This document shows positions 1 to 8,973 of a stretch of 64,000 nucleotides of DNA, piece by piece. Below the pieces are notes generated by a model. It was given only the letters and a program-made list of their open reading frames with translations, searched no databases and had not been told where the DNA came from. A program made the translations under genes and the position numbers. Position 1 is the stretch's first letter. Each line of letters starts with the position of its first letter. Origin of the DNA: an uncultured Eubacterium sp. (GTDB lineage: Bacteria; Bacillota; Clostridia; Lachnospirales; Lachnospiraceae); the NCBI GenBank assembly GCA_904420085.1, contig CAJFUA010000021.1:1-64000 (forward strand). Reading direction: 5' to 3'.

Positions 1-350
1 CAGCAATACTATAATTCCCAGAAGGAAGCCGCATAGGATACAAAATCCTTGAGGAAAATGTGTCAACTAATCTTGACAAAATCAGAAATTATCATTAAAT
101 TATTTCCTGTAAATAACTCGGAACCATTTAACACAACCATTGCCAGACCTGCCGGAAATACCAATGCACTGACCAGCTTTGCCACCGACGGACTGTCTAT
201 GGTGGAGGAAGCCATGGTTGAAGCCACCCCTGCAAAAGAAATAAACATTCCTGCCATAAAAGCCAGAACAAACATCTTTCCAACCGGCATAGAGGCTTTA
301 TGAATTCCTGCTTCTGAATATTTTACTGTTGTATCTTTCATATTTAACAT
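1..350 (-). pseudogene. Formate/nitrite transporter family protein, frameshifted and cut by the window edge
   Basis: The readable N-terminal 95 residues resemble FocA/NirC-family channels, with the family-typical stretch ELFTGNNLMIIS after two membrane segments. Family members are usually about 250-280 residues, but this frame stops at a TGA (63-65). In another frame the segment GFLLGIIVLL follows, which looks like the next helix (usually GNFxGSxxL). This suggests a small deletion or frameshift rather than a short gene. The start at 350 is sound, with AGAGGT six bases upstream. The rest of the gene lies outside the window, so loss of function is inferred. Confidence 0.55.
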
Positions 351-386
351 TTGTATTACCTCTTTTTTATTGTGTTGAGCCGTTAT

Positions 387-415
387 ATTCTAACATATTC
401 AAGGTAAAATGTCAG
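387..415 (-). promoter_or_regulatory. Sigma-A-type promoter for the transporter gene
   Basis: On the minus strand CTGACA is followed after 17 bases by TAGAAT, about 35 bases before the transporter start. It abuts the stop codon of the upstream oxidoreductase gene. Confidence 0.45.
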
Positions 416-1399
416 TTACTTTATTTGGTCTGCCGGAAAAATGATTCCCTGCTGTTTTCGTGCCATGTCCATAACTTTCAGACTCATGAGGGAATATCTA
501 CTGTGTCTGTCGGTATAATCCTTGTTCTGAATCATTCGTGCCCATTCCTGCGCCTCATATCCCATATTGTTACTAACGTCTTGAATCGGAAATTTTTCAA
601 CGCTTCCGTCACGATATATAATCTCCACCTGTCTGGGGCTTGCAATATCTTTAATAATCACGGTTCCTTTCTCTCCCTGTATCTGACTCGGTATATGACC
701 GTCCGATATTTTGGAATAAGTAAGTTCCGCAAGCATATCGGCATATTGGCAGATAATTGTTCCCTCTCCGTCGATACTGTCCGGCAGAATCAAGGCCTGC
801 GCTTTGATATCTTTCGGCATTCCGAATAATTTCATCAATGGGTGAACACAATAAACACCAATATCCATCAGGGCACCGTTGGATAATGCAGGATTAAAGG
901 CATTTTCAATAATACCGTTTTTGAACTTATCATATCTGGAAGAATACTGGCAATACTGAAAACCGGCTCTTCTCACAGGCGCAATTTTTTTCACAGCTTC
1001 CTCTATCGCCTGAAATCCTTCGTCAAATACGGAACGCATTGCTTCAAACAATACCACTTGATGATTTTTTGCCATTTTAATTAATGTTTCCACTTCCCAT
1101 GCATTGCTTGCCATCGGTTTTTCCAACAGAACATGCTTGCCATGTTCTATCATCAGTGCTGCCTGGGAATAATGCTTTGAAGTAGGACTCGCAATATAGA
1201 CAGCATCTATCTGTTTGCATTCCGCTAATGCTGTTAAATCATCAAAAAACAGGCTGCTTCCGTATTTCCCTCCAAAGGTTTTTGCCTTTTCCATGCTTCG
1301 GGAATAAGTTCCGACATACTCTAAATCTGCGCAGTCTTTTGCTGCTTCCAAAAACCAGTCCACAACAAAATTAGTGCCAATGGTAGCAAATCTAATCAT
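416..1399 (-). CDS. Gfo/Idh/MocA family NAD(P)-dependent oxidoreductase
   Basis: This 327-residue protein starts MIRFATIGT, the N-terminal strand and turn of a Rossmann dinucleotide fold, and carries the family hallmark EKPMA (LLEKPMASN), whose lysine is usual at the active site. The length fits the family of dehydrogenases acting on sugars, inositols or related polyols. The substrate cannot be told from sequence. I chose ATG 1399 because AAGGAG lies seven bases upstream; an upstream TTG in frame would put that ribosome site inside the coding region. It has its own promoter and is followed by the broken transporter gene. Confidence 0.85.
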   Translation of the reverse strand: MIRFATIGTNFVVDWFLEAAKDCADLEYVGTYSRSMEKAKTFGGKYGSSLFFDDLTALAECKQIDAVYIASPTSKHYSQAALMIEHGKHVLLEKPMASNAWEVETLIKMAKNHQVVLFEAMRSVFDEGFQAIEEAVKKIAPVRRAGFQYCQYSSRYDKFKNGIIENAFNPALSNGALMDIGVYCVHPLMKLFGMPKDIKAQALILPDSIDGEGTIICQYADMLAELTYSKISDGHIPSQIQGEKGTVIIKDIASPRQVEIIYRDGSVEKFPIQDVSNNMGYEAQEWARMIQNKDYTDRHSRYSLMSLKVMDMARKQQGIIFPADQIK

Positions 1400-1430
1400 A
1401 ATTTCTCTCCTTGACAATTACTTTATTAGA

Positions 1431-1459
1431 ATTATACCGTTGGCACTATTTTATTTCAA
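1431..1459 (-). promoter_or_regulatory. Sigma-A-type promoter for the oxidoreductase gene
   Basis: TTGAAA, a 17-base spacer and a perfect TATAAT on the minus strand, about 32 bases before the start codon. Confidence 0.7.
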
Positions 1460-1508
1460 TTTCTTGTTAATATATTTTTTTCACCAGTCACTTCTTCTGC
1501 AAGTGTAT

Positions 1509-2936
1509 TTAGATTTCACTGTATGTCTTCGGAAGTTCAATATAGAACATAACTCCTCTGTCCGTGTTTTCAAAACCATATCTGCCATGATGCAGTTCCA
1601 CAATACTTTTTACCAGATAAAGCCCTAAACCACTTCCTTTCTGTCCATTTAACGTATATGCATCATTTCCCTGATAGAACATATCCCATATATTGTTTTT
1701 CCTCTGCCCGTCAATATGACTGCCCTCATTTTCCACCTCCACTCTGATGAAATCATCCAAAGAAAATACTCTGACAAAAATATTGCCCTCCTCGGAACAA
1801 TGTTTAATTGCGTTGGTCAGATAATTGCTGACTGCCTGCGTGAAAAACTTTTCATTCACCCAGGCCGTACATTCCTCAGGATATTGTTCGTGAATGGAGA
1901 ATTTTTTTGCCTCAATCAGTTTATCATAGTCTCTGCATGTAAACTCTACCAATTCATTAATATCGGAACAGGATACTGTCATGTTTTCCTCATCGCTCTG
2001 AATGGAATAAACCATAATCATATCATTGATCATCTCAGCCATATTGTCCGTCTCTTCTATAATAGACTGACAATATTCTCTCTTTTTTTCTTCATCATGA
2101 AGTAATTCCAGCATTTCTACCTGATTTGAGATAATCGCAAGCGGAGTTTTCATCTCATGGGATACATTGTTTACAAACTGGCGGCGCAGATTTTCCGAGT
2201 TGGTCTTTCTCTGTATTTCCCTCTCTAAACTATTAATCTGCTCCCTTATTTTTGCCATCATCTTGTTAAAACTTCTTGCAAGTTCCGACAATTCTTTAAA
2301 CTTCTGCTTTTCACTGATGTCAATGCTGTAATTGTTATCCGCCGCTTCCCTTGTTTTTTCTTCAAACTGTTTAATCGGTCTGCATATCCGGTTGGAAATA
2401 ATAATCGAAACAATCATGCCCACCAGAGCAGTTAAAACGACAATCACCGCAAAAAAGAGATTATAATATGAAAAATGTATTTTGGTATTTGGTTTTAATT
2501 CTTCAACATACACATAATAACTGTGTTCCTTCTGAGTTATAATACCTCTTCCCAGAATTTTATTGTTTAAATTTTTTGTTTTTATCTGATTAACAGGATA
2601 TTTTTCTTTTTTATTGATAATCTTACTTTTAATCTTGGTTTTAACACTGATAACATTATTACGTTTCGTTGTCACATAAACAGGTGTAAAATCTTCATCA
2701 CATATAATAAAGCGAAGTTTTTGTTCCTCAAAAGCTAAAATGGATTTGCTTGCATTAGAAATTTTGCTCATATCCTGCTTGGACAATACTTGAAATGAAC
2801 TTTCAATGGCTTTCAATTTTCTGCTGAAATAATAATCTTCCGCAAAAACACTGAATACCACAAACATAATTCCCAAAATAAGAAAAATCAGTGCTCCCTG
2901 CATAATTATCATTTTACTTCTGATTGTTTTAAACAT
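1509..2936 (-). CDS. Sensor histidine kinase
   Basis: A membrane kinase of 475 residues. One membrane helix lies near residues 9-31, followed by a lysine- and asparagine-rich extracytoplasmic segment, a second helix near 160-182, a HAMP linker, and an H-box NNVSHEMKTP with phospho-acceptor His260. The ATP domain shows the N-box NYLTNAIKH and the G-box GSGLGLYLVK. It follows the response regulator directly, so the two form one two-component system. Two starts are possible: ATG 2936 just after the regulator stop (chosen, translational coupling) or ATG 2966 overlapping it. Neither has a good ribosome site. The signal sensed is unknown. Confidence 0.9.
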   Translation of the reverse strand: MFKTIRSKMIIMQGALIFLILGIMFVVFSVFAEDYYFSRKLKAIESSFQVLSKQDMSKISNASKSILAFEEQKLRFIICDEDFTPVYVTTKRNNVISVKTKIKSKIINKKEKYPVNQIKTKNLNNKILGRGIITQKEHSYYVYVEELKPNTKIHFSYYNLFFAVIVVLTALVGMIVSIIISNRICRPIKQFEEKTREAADNNYSIDISEKQKFKELSELARSFNKMMAKIREQINSLEREIQRKTNSENLRRQFVNNVSHEMKTPLAIISNQVEMLELLHDEEKKREYCQSIIEETDNMAEMINDMIMVYSIQSDEENMTVSCSDINELVEFTCRDYDKLIEAKKFSIHEQYPEECTAWVNEKFFTQAVSNYLTNAIKHCSEEGNIFVRVFSLDDFIRVEVENEGSHIDGQRKNNIWDMFYQGNDAYTLNGQKGSGLGLYLVKSIVELHHGRYGFENTDRGVMFYIELPKTYSEI

Positions 2937-2937
2937 A

Positions 2938-3615
2938 TTAAATTTCAAAAATATATCCAATTCCATAAATTGATTTTATGTATGGACATTCCTCTCCCAG
3001 TTTAATCCTTATCTGTTTGATAATCGTATCGACCGTCCGGTAAGTACCCTCATAATCTACACCCCACACGGCATCTAAAATCTGCTCCCGCTTCAGTGTC
3101 ACGTTCTGGTTTTGTATAAAAAAACTTAACAAATCAAATTCTTTCGGCGTGGTCACAACATATGTACCGTCTACATAAATTTTTCTGGCTTTACAGTCCA
3201 GCTTCAATTTGCCTGCCGTCAGTTCTTCAATACCGTCATCATCGCTGCTTGTACGTTTCAGCACTGCCTCTACTCTGGCTTTTAACACTGCCAGCATAAA
3301 CGGTTTTTTAATATAGTCATCTACACCATTTCCAAAACTTTTTATCTGTTCATAGTCCCCGGATTTTGCCGTCATCATAATGACCGGAACTTTTGAAATT
3401 TCTCTGATTCTTTTTAATACATACTGTCCGTCATAGACCGGCAGCATGATATCAAGCAGCACTAAATCGATTTGATTGATGTTTTCTTCAAATTGGGTTA
3501 TTGCAACCTCTCCATCTTTCGCTTCAATGATTTCATAATCATATAATTTCAAAAAATCAGATACGGTCTCTCTTAACTTATCTTCATCTTCAACTATCAA
3601 AATTGTCTTTTTCAT
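2938..3615 (-). CDS. OmpR-family response regulator
   Basis: A 225-residue regulator with an N-terminal receiver domain (acidic pair D10 and D12, phospho-acceptor Asp55 in LLDIMLP, Thr82, Lys104) and a C-terminal winged-helix DNA-binding domain ending RTVDTIIKQIRIKLGE...GIGYIF. It overlaps the end of trxB by four bases (ATGA) and precedes its partner kinase. GGAGAG lies eight bases before the start. Linkage to thioredoxin and thioredoxin reductase suggests, but does not show, a link with redox or envelope stress. Confidence 0.93.
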   Translation of the reverse strand: MKKTILIVEDEDKLRETVSDFLKLYDYEIIEAKDGEVAITQFEENINQIDLVLLDIMLPVYDGQYVLKRIREISKVPVIMMTAKSGDYEQIKSFGNGVDDYIKKPFMLAVLKARVEAVLKRTSSDDDGIEELTAGKLKLDCKARKIYVDGTYVVTTPKEFDLLSFFIQNQNVTLKREQILDAVWGVDYEGTYRTVDTIIKQIRIKLGEECPYIKSIYGIGYIFEI

Positions 3616-4550
3616 ATTCTTTCTCTCCTGCTTTTTGTATCAATATAGGAACAGGCAGCGAGGGATGCCACGGCACCGTCTGATGCTGCTGTTGTCAACT
3701 GCCGTACTGTCTTCGTTCTGCAGTCCCCTGCCACAAAAATTCCTTCACAACTGGTTTTACAGTCCTCTCCTGCTAAAATATATCCATGGTCATCCAAAGT
3801 TACGATATCAGAAAAAGCGCCATTATCCGGTACCTGCCCTACTGCAATGAACACTCCGCTGACCGGAATGGTTCTCGTTTTATTTTGTACTTTGTTCCTT
3901 ACCTGAACAGATTCCAGCATTGTTTCGCCATTCAACTGCTCCACCACGCTGTCCAGCACAAACTCCACATTTTCTTTTTCGCGCAACGTATCAGCCAGAT
4001 GACTCTCACCACGGAATGTATCTCTTCTGTGGATAATATACACTTTGCTGCAATAATTGGATAAAAACATTGCATCTTCCAAAGCCGTGTTTCCACCGCC
4101 TACCACCGCCACATCTTTATTTCTGAAAAACATGCCGTCACAAGTGGCACAATAAGACACGCCTTTTCCTATCATTTCCTTTTCATTTGGAAGATTTAAC
4201 GACCTGTTTTTTGCACCGGTGGCAATAATAACTGCTCTTGAAATATAACTGTGATCATCTGTCACAATTTTTTTTGTGTTACCACAGTCTTCAATTTTCT
4301 TTACCTGTGCAGTCATATACTCTGCTCCCAGCCCTTTTGCCTGATGATAGAGATTCGTGGCAAAAGATGCCCCGGATATGGATTCAATTCCCGGATAATT
4401 TTCCACCTCCGGCGTATTGATAATCTGACCTCCATACATCTTTTCTTCCATTAAAAGAACGGATTTTCCTGATCTTACTCCATATATAGCCGCTGTCAGA
4501 CCTGCGGTGCCTGCACCAATGATGATTATATCATAATCTACATTACACAT
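3612..4550 (-). CDS. trxB: Thioredoxin-disulfide reductase
   Basis: A 312-residue flavoprotein that reduces thioredoxin with NADPH. It has the FAD-binding GAGTAG motif (residues 12-17), the redox-active CATC (Cys134 and Cys137), the NADPH-binding GGGNTALE, and the C-terminal GIFVAGDCR FAD motif. The length is normal. ATG 4550 was chosen because AGGAG is six bases upstream; the longer TTG reading would include that site. Thioredoxin lies just upstream, so substrate and reductase are co-transcribed, followed by the two-component pair. Confidence 0.95.
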   Translation of the reverse strand: MCNVDYDIIIIGAGTAGLTAAIYGVRSGKSVLLMEEKMYGGQIINTPEVENYPGIESISGASFATNLYHQAKGLGAEYMTAQVKKIEDCGNTKKIVTDDHSYISRAVIIATGAKNRSLNLPNEKEMIGKGVSYCATCDGMFFRNKDVAVVGGGNTALEDAMFLSNYCSKVYIIHRRDTFRGESHLADTLREKENVEFVLDSVVEQLNGETMLESVQVRNKVQNKTRTIPVSGVFIAVGQVPDNGAFSDIVTLDDHGYILAGEDCKTSCEGIFVAGDCRTKTVRQLTTAASDGAVASLAACSYIDTKSRRERI

Positions 4551-4643
4551 ATTAATCTCCTGATGTTTCAACAAAGAACCTCTGTCGTTTTCGTTGATGA
4601 CCTATTAGAAATATTATAGTTACCAAAATTGATATAAATATAA

Positions 4644-4952
4644 TTATTTTACCAATGCCAGAATTTCTTCTTTTGATACCACGCCTACGGATTTGTTTAC
4701 TTCCTTTCCGTCTCTGATAACTACAAGAGTTGGAATGCTCATCACGCCGTATCTTGATGCAAGTTCCGGTTCATCATCCACATTTACTTTGCATACTTTC
4801 AATTCTGTCTGCTCCTCTGCGATTTCATCGATTACCGGACTCAACATTTTACATGGTCCACACCAGTCTGCAAAAAAATCTACCAGAACAGTTCCTTGCG
4901 CATTTAATACCTCTGTTTCAAAATTCTCCTTATTTATCTTTAATACCGACAT
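4644..4952 (-). CDS. trxA: Thioredoxin
   Basis: A 102-residue thioredoxin with the standard active site WCGPCK (Cys31 and Cys34), the cis-proline region SIPTLV, and normal length. It donates electrons to ribonucleotide reductase and to oxidised proteins and is re-reduced by the neighbouring TrxB. An AAGGAG and a second AGGAG precede the start, and a sigma-A-type promoter lies about 35 bases upstream. Confidence 0.96.
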   Translation of the reverse strand: MSVLKINKENFETEVLNAQGTVLVDFFADWCGPCKMLSPVIDEIAEEQTELKVCKVNVDDEPELASRYGVMSIPTLVVIRDGKEVNKSVGVVSKEEILALVK

Positions 4953-4983
4953 CTCCTGTCTCCTTTCCTATTATTTTGTATAT

Positions 4984-5012
4984 AGTATAACCATTTTCCC
5001 TCTAAAAACCAA
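4984..5012 (-). promoter_or_regulatory. Sigma-A-type promoter for trxA-trxB and the two-component genes
   Basis: TTGGTT, 17 bases, then TATACT on the minus strand, ending about 31 bases before the trxA start. Confidence 0.55.
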
Positions 5013-5054
5013 CATTATTTTTTATATAATAGAAAATTCCAAGTTCATACTCTT

Positions 5055-6770
5055 TTATTGGAGCAGACTGTCCCGCAGACACAAAGCGCCCCATCCTGCC
5101 AGCCGGCTTGGATACCGGTCGATTCCCGGCAGATGTCTGGCTCCCCGAATCAGATATGCTTTCACTTTTTCTCCATATAAAAACGGGTCGTTTCCTCTTA
5201 CAATGCCCCATTCCATCATCAGAGCTGCACTTCCCGCCACAAAAGGTGCTGCCATGGATGTTCCGCTTCTTGTGGTGGTCCCTCCTGTATTGGAAGCCGA
5301 CAGAATATTTACTCCCGGAGCCACAAGGTCAGGTTTTATCTTATCATTTTCTCTTGTAAACCCTCTTCCTGAAAATGTGGCTATGGTATCATTGTTACTA
5401 TTGTAAGCGCCTACGGTTACGGCTCTGGATGTTGCCGAGGGAACCGTCAGTGTGATAAACGGATCCGGCGTCAGAAATCTGGTATTTTCATTGATAATTC
5501 CGCTGATTGGAAGCCAAAGGTCATAGCGCCCGTTTACCGTCCGTTCTGACATAATATGAATGGTCCATATTCCGCTTTTTACATGTCTGTCCCGAGGAAT
5601 CAGGTTGATATATACTTCCTGATATCTGCTGTACGGTTTTGGTGTTCCGTACAAAATTTTTATCGTCGTATTATCCAGTTCATAAGAAAATATATATCCG
5701 TCTTTACTCACCTGTGATGTGGATGCCCCCGATGGCGCCGTAAGTCCTACGCTCCACACATCCACATAATTTTTCCATAGCTGTATGCTAAATGCCCCCT
5801 GGTATTCAGATACCTGAAATTCTATACTCTGTCGGGAACCCTCAGCATCGTCCATATATCCGCCTACATGCCCTGCACTGTCCCCTTCATTACCCGAACC
5901 AATGACCATCACTGTCCGGTTACCATCAATAATGGAATCAAAATAAGTAGAAATCAAAGAAGTTCCGTCATGGGAACCATATGTGTTTCCAAAACTGATA
6001 TTGATGACAAAAGGCATTCCATACTCGTTTGCCTGTTTTACGATAAAATCAACAGCTTCCATTAACTGTGTGGTTTTGGGAAATGAGTTTTCCGCAGGTT
6101 CCGCCATTTTTACAATAATCAGTCTGCTCTTTGTTGCTATGCCCAGATTTCCATTTTTATCTTCCGAAAAATTCCCCGCGGCAATTCCTGCCACATGGGT
6201 TCCATGACCCGATACATCTCTTGAATTTACTATCTGATATGGATTTGCCGATTGCAACGCTTCATTTATCTGTTTCTCATCAAAAACCGTATCCGTGACC
6301 TGATCCCATAATTTGAGAATTCTTGTTGTATTATCTGCATTTTTGAAAGCACTGTTTGTATAATCGATACCGCTGTCTGCAATACCGATAATCACCCCTT
6401 CCCCAAAGAGCCCACTGACACCGCCAATCAATGAGCCGGGTACCTGAACCTGATTGACACAGGAGACTCTCTTTTCGTTCAACACGCTAAATTCAAGACT
6501 TTTCGGTTTTTCTACGAAAATAATTTCCTCCAGATTAGAAACCGTGTCCACCAGAAAATCCGGTACGCGCAAAATGGCATATCCGTTGGACAATTCACTG
6601 ACCGTCACTCCCAAAGCTCTTGCACCGTCCAGACTTCCCTGATATCTGACAATTAAATCCCATGAATTATCTGATTGGTTAAAGCCTACGGACAATTCCC
6701 GGGATTTATTTAACTGCTCCGGTGTCAGCTCCAACGCCAGATTCAATTGATTATCCTGTTTTTCATTCAT
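5055..6770 (-). CDS. Subtilisin-family (S8) serine protease, CspABC-like
   Basis: A 571-residue protease with a complete catalytic triad: Asp132 (IADSGIDY), His189 (GHGTHVAG) and Ser505 (SGTSMAAP). Between His and Ser lies a roughly 200-residue insertion (about 300-440) resembling the jelly-roll insert of clostridial Csp germination proteases. There is no signal peptide; the first 90 residues could be a prodomain-like segment. In Clostridium perfringens CspB relatives activate the cortex hydrolase SleC. Here the gene stands alone and no sleC is near, so a germination role is only a possibility. The start has AAGG nine bases upstream. Confidence 0.8.
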   Translation of the reverse strand: MNEKQDNQLNLALELTPEQLNKSRELSVGFNQSDNSWDLIVRYQGSLDGARALGVTVSELSNGYAILRVPDFLVDTVSNLEEIIFVEKPKSLEFSVLNEKRVSCVNQVQVPGSLIGGVSGLFGEGVIIGIADSGIDYTNSAFKNADNTTRILKLWDQVTDTVFDEKQINEALQSANPYQIVNSRDVSGHGTHVAGIAAGNFSEDKNGNLGIATKSRLIIVKMAEPAENSFPKTTQLMEAVDFIVKQANEYGMPFVINISFGNTYGSHDGTSLISTYFDSIIDGNRTVMVIGSGNEGDSAGHVGGYMDDAEGSRQSIEFQVSEYQGAFSIQLWKNYVDVWSVGLTAPSGASTSQVSKDGYIFSYELDNTTIKILYGTPKPYSRYQEVYINLIPRDRHVKSGIWTIHIMSERTVNGRYDLWLPISGIINENTRFLTPDPFITLTVPSATSRAVTVGAYNSNNDTIATFSGRGFTRENDKIKPDLVAPGVNILSASNTGGTTTRSGTSMAAPFVAGSAALMMEWGIVRGNDPFLYGEKVKAYLIRGARHLPGIDRYPSRLAGWGALCLRDSLLQ

Positions 6771-6842
6771 ATGTCTGCCTTAATTTCTTTCCTTATAAGT
6801 AATTATGCAGATATTTACTTTCTTATTACTTTGCCCTCATCA

Positions 6843-8291
6843 CTATTTTATCTTTGATTTGGTCAGCAGTTCCCGCTTCACGTTCCACAATTTTTCAGAC
6901 AAATCAACGTAATAGGTATGGGGATTTTCAAAACGTTTTACCTCATCCCACAGCAGCTCTACCTGTTCTGCACAATATTTTCGGATGTCCTTTAACTTTG
7001 GCGATTTGTAGATGCATTCGCCATTTTTAAAAATCGGAACAAGAAGTTCTCTTGCCGTAAACTCCGTCAACGTTTTTGTCTTCCATGTGGCGTTGGGATC
7101 AAACACCGTATGCGGCATATTTTCATCTACAGTTTCATTGTACAGACACAGTTCATCGGCTAATGCCTTGCCGCTTTCTCTGTCATAATAACGGTAAACC
7201 TTTTTGAAGTGAGGGTTCGTTATCTTACCGGTATTTTCACTGACTTTAATTTTCGGAATAATCTCTCCCCTGTCATTTTCCACTGCCGTTAATTTGTACA
7301 CGCCTCCAAACACCGGGGCGCTTTTTGCGGTAATCATCCGCTCTCCCACGCCAAAGATATCAATTTCTGCTCCCTGCATCATCAAATCCCGAATCAGATA
7401 TTCATCCAGAGAATTGGACGCCACAATTTTACACTGTGTAAGCCCCGCTTCGTCTAACATTTTTCTTGCTTTCTTGGACAGATAGGAAATATCCCCGGAA
7501 TCTAAGCGGATTGCAAAATCCGTGATTCCCTGAGGCAACAGCACCTCCTTAAATGCCCGTATGGCATTGGGTACACCGCTTTTTAATGTATTATAAGTAT
7601 CTACCAGCAATGTAGTATTCTGAGGATACATCCGACAGTAAGTCTCAAAGGCCTCATATTCGCTGTCAAACATCTGCACCCATGAATGAGCCATGGTTCC
7701 GCCTGCCGGAACTTTGTACATTTCATCTGCCAGCGTACAGGCTGTTCCCTCACATCCCCCAATATATGCAGCTCTTGCTCCAATCAAGGCACCGTCCGCT
7801 CCCTGCGCCCGCCGTGATCCAAACTCCAATACCGGTTTTCCCTGTGCCGCCCGGACAATTCTGTTTGCCTTGGTGGCTATCAGAGACTGATGATTAATTG
7901 CCAGTAGTAAATAAGTTTCAATCAGTTGCGCCTCTATCGCCGGTGCTTTTACTGTCAGAATCGGTTCGTGAGGAAATACCGGTGTTCCTTCCGGCACGGC
8001 ATAGATGTCGCCGGTAAACCGGAAATTTTTCAGATAATCTAAAAATTCTTCATCAAACATATTTTTGGAACGGAGATAGGCGATGTCTTCCTCTGAAAAA
8101 TGCAGTTGTTTAATATACTCGATAATCTGTTCCAGCCCGGCGGCAATGGCAAATCCTCCGCCATCCGGCACTGTCCGGTAAAACACATCAAAATAAGTGA
8201 TCTTCTTATAAAATCCATTCTTTAAATAACCATTGCTCATAGTCAGTTCGTAAAAATCACAGAGCATTGACTGATTCCATTCTTTCATCAT
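6843..8291 (-). CDS. pncB: Nicotinate phosphoribosyltransferase
   Basis: A 482-residue enzyme that joins nicotinate to phosphoribosyl pyrophosphate, giving nicotinate mononucleotide for NAD salvage. It opens with the family pattern DFYELTMSNGYL, has FEFGSRRAQG-type residues (LEFGSRRAQGADGA), the conserved GGTMAHSWVQ histidine region, and VDTYNT and RLDSGD motifs. Its length is usual. Two adjacent ATGs (8291 and 8288) occur; spacing from AGAGGG slightly favours the second. It lies 43 bases downstream of pncA, whose product supplies nicotinate, so the pair forms a salvage unit. Confidence 0.95.
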   Translation of the reverse strand: MMKEWNQSMLCDFYELTMSNGYLKNGFYKKITYFDVFYRTVPDGGGFAIAAGLEQIIEYIKQLHFSEEDIAYLRSKNMFDEEFLDYLKNFRFTGDIYAVPEGTPVFPHEPILTVKAPAIEAQLIETYLLLAINHQSLIATKANRIVRAAQGKPVLEFGSRRAQGADGALIGARAAYIGGCEGTACTLADEMYKVPAGGTMAHSWVQMFDSEYEAFETYCRMYPQNTTLLVDTYNTLKSGVPNAIRAFKEVLLPQGITDFAIRLDSGDISYLSKKARKMLDEAGLTQCKIVASNSLDEYLIRDLMMQGAEIDIFGVGERMITAKSAPVFGGVYKLTAVENDRGEIIPKIKVSENTGKITNPHFKKVYRYYDRESGKALADELCLYNETVDENMPHTVFDPNATWKTKTLTEFTARELLVPIFKNGECIYKSPKLKDIRKYCAEQVELLWDEVKRFENPHTYYVDLSEKLWNVKRELLTKSKIK

Positions 8292-8334
8292 ATTCCCTCT
8301 CTCTTATCTGAAATTTATGTACGGTTCCTGATAT

Positions 8335-8874
8335 CTAATCTTCTGTATCTTCAGTTACAACCTGAATCTGCATACTTTTCATAACCTGCAGTGCTGCTTT
8401 GTTTAACGCTTCATCATTGGAAGCCACGCAGGAACTATCTACCAGAATATCCATCTCCGGCTGTGCTGTTTTTGCAAGTATTACGTTTGAAATCACACAG
8501 ATGTCTGTCACAACACCCACAAATTCCATGCTCTTGTACATAGTACCTTTGAGATATTCATACAACTCTTTGGAGCCAAAAGTATTTTTTTCAAAACACC
8601 GGTCTTCTTTCCGCAGGCTTTTTCCTGTTTTTCCATATAGCTCGTGCCCCTCTGTTCCTTTGATACAGTGTTCTATGGGAAGATAATGCCCTTCTCTTGT
8701 ATTCAGGTAATCTGTTCCATGTGTATCAAAAGTAAAAATCACATCATCACCGTTTTGATGATATTTTTTAATTTTATGGGAAATTTTCTCATCCAGTTTC
8801 TTTGCCCCTGGAAATCCCAGCGTTCCGGAAACAAAGTCATTCTGATAGTCCACCACAATTAAACATTTCTTCAT
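8335..8874 (-). CDS. pncA: Isochorismatase-family nicotinamidase
   Basis: A 179-residue hydrolase with the cysteine-hydrolase triad Asp9 (VVDYQNDF), Lys97 (FEKNTF) and Cys126 (VTDICV). Such enzymes turn nicotinamide into nicotinate and ammonia; adjacency to pncB supports this over other isochorismatase activities. ATG 8874 is preceded by AAGGTGG at five bases. The longer reading to 8949 would run back into the terminator of the preceding suf genes and was not used. Confidence 0.85.
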   Translation of the reverse strand: MKKCLIVVDYQNDFVSGTLGFPGAKKLDEKISHKIKKYHQNGDDVIFTFDTHGTDYLNTREGHYLPIEHCIKGTEGHELYGKTGKSLRKEDRCFEKNTFGSKELYEYLKGTMYKSMEFVGVVTDICVISNVILAKTAQPEMDILVDSSCVASNDEALNKAALQVMKSMQIQVVTEDTED

Positions 8875-8928
8875 AATTTCCACCTTTTTACTTTCTCTGC
8901 ATCTTCTTTTTGTTTTATGTGAATACAC

Positions 8929-8956
8929 AAAAAGAGCAGATATATCCACTCTTTTA
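8929..8956 (-). terminator. Intrinsic terminator after sufB
   Basis: A near-palindrome with arms AAAAGAG and CTCTTTT around a GATATATC core, followed on the minus strand by a T run. It lies between the sufB stop and pncA. Confidence 0.65.
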
Positions 8957-8973
8957 TGCTTATATCGCTTCTA

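Noticed and set aside
63..65. TGA in the formate/nitrite transporter frame as a selenocysteine codon
   Set aside because: Transporters of this family are not selenoproteins, and the homologous continuation lies in a different frame, which points to a frameshift.
8875..8949. N-terminal extension of PncA to 8949
   Set aside because: It would translate through the suf terminator, has no ribosome site, and precedes the family's normal start at MKKCLIVVDYQ.
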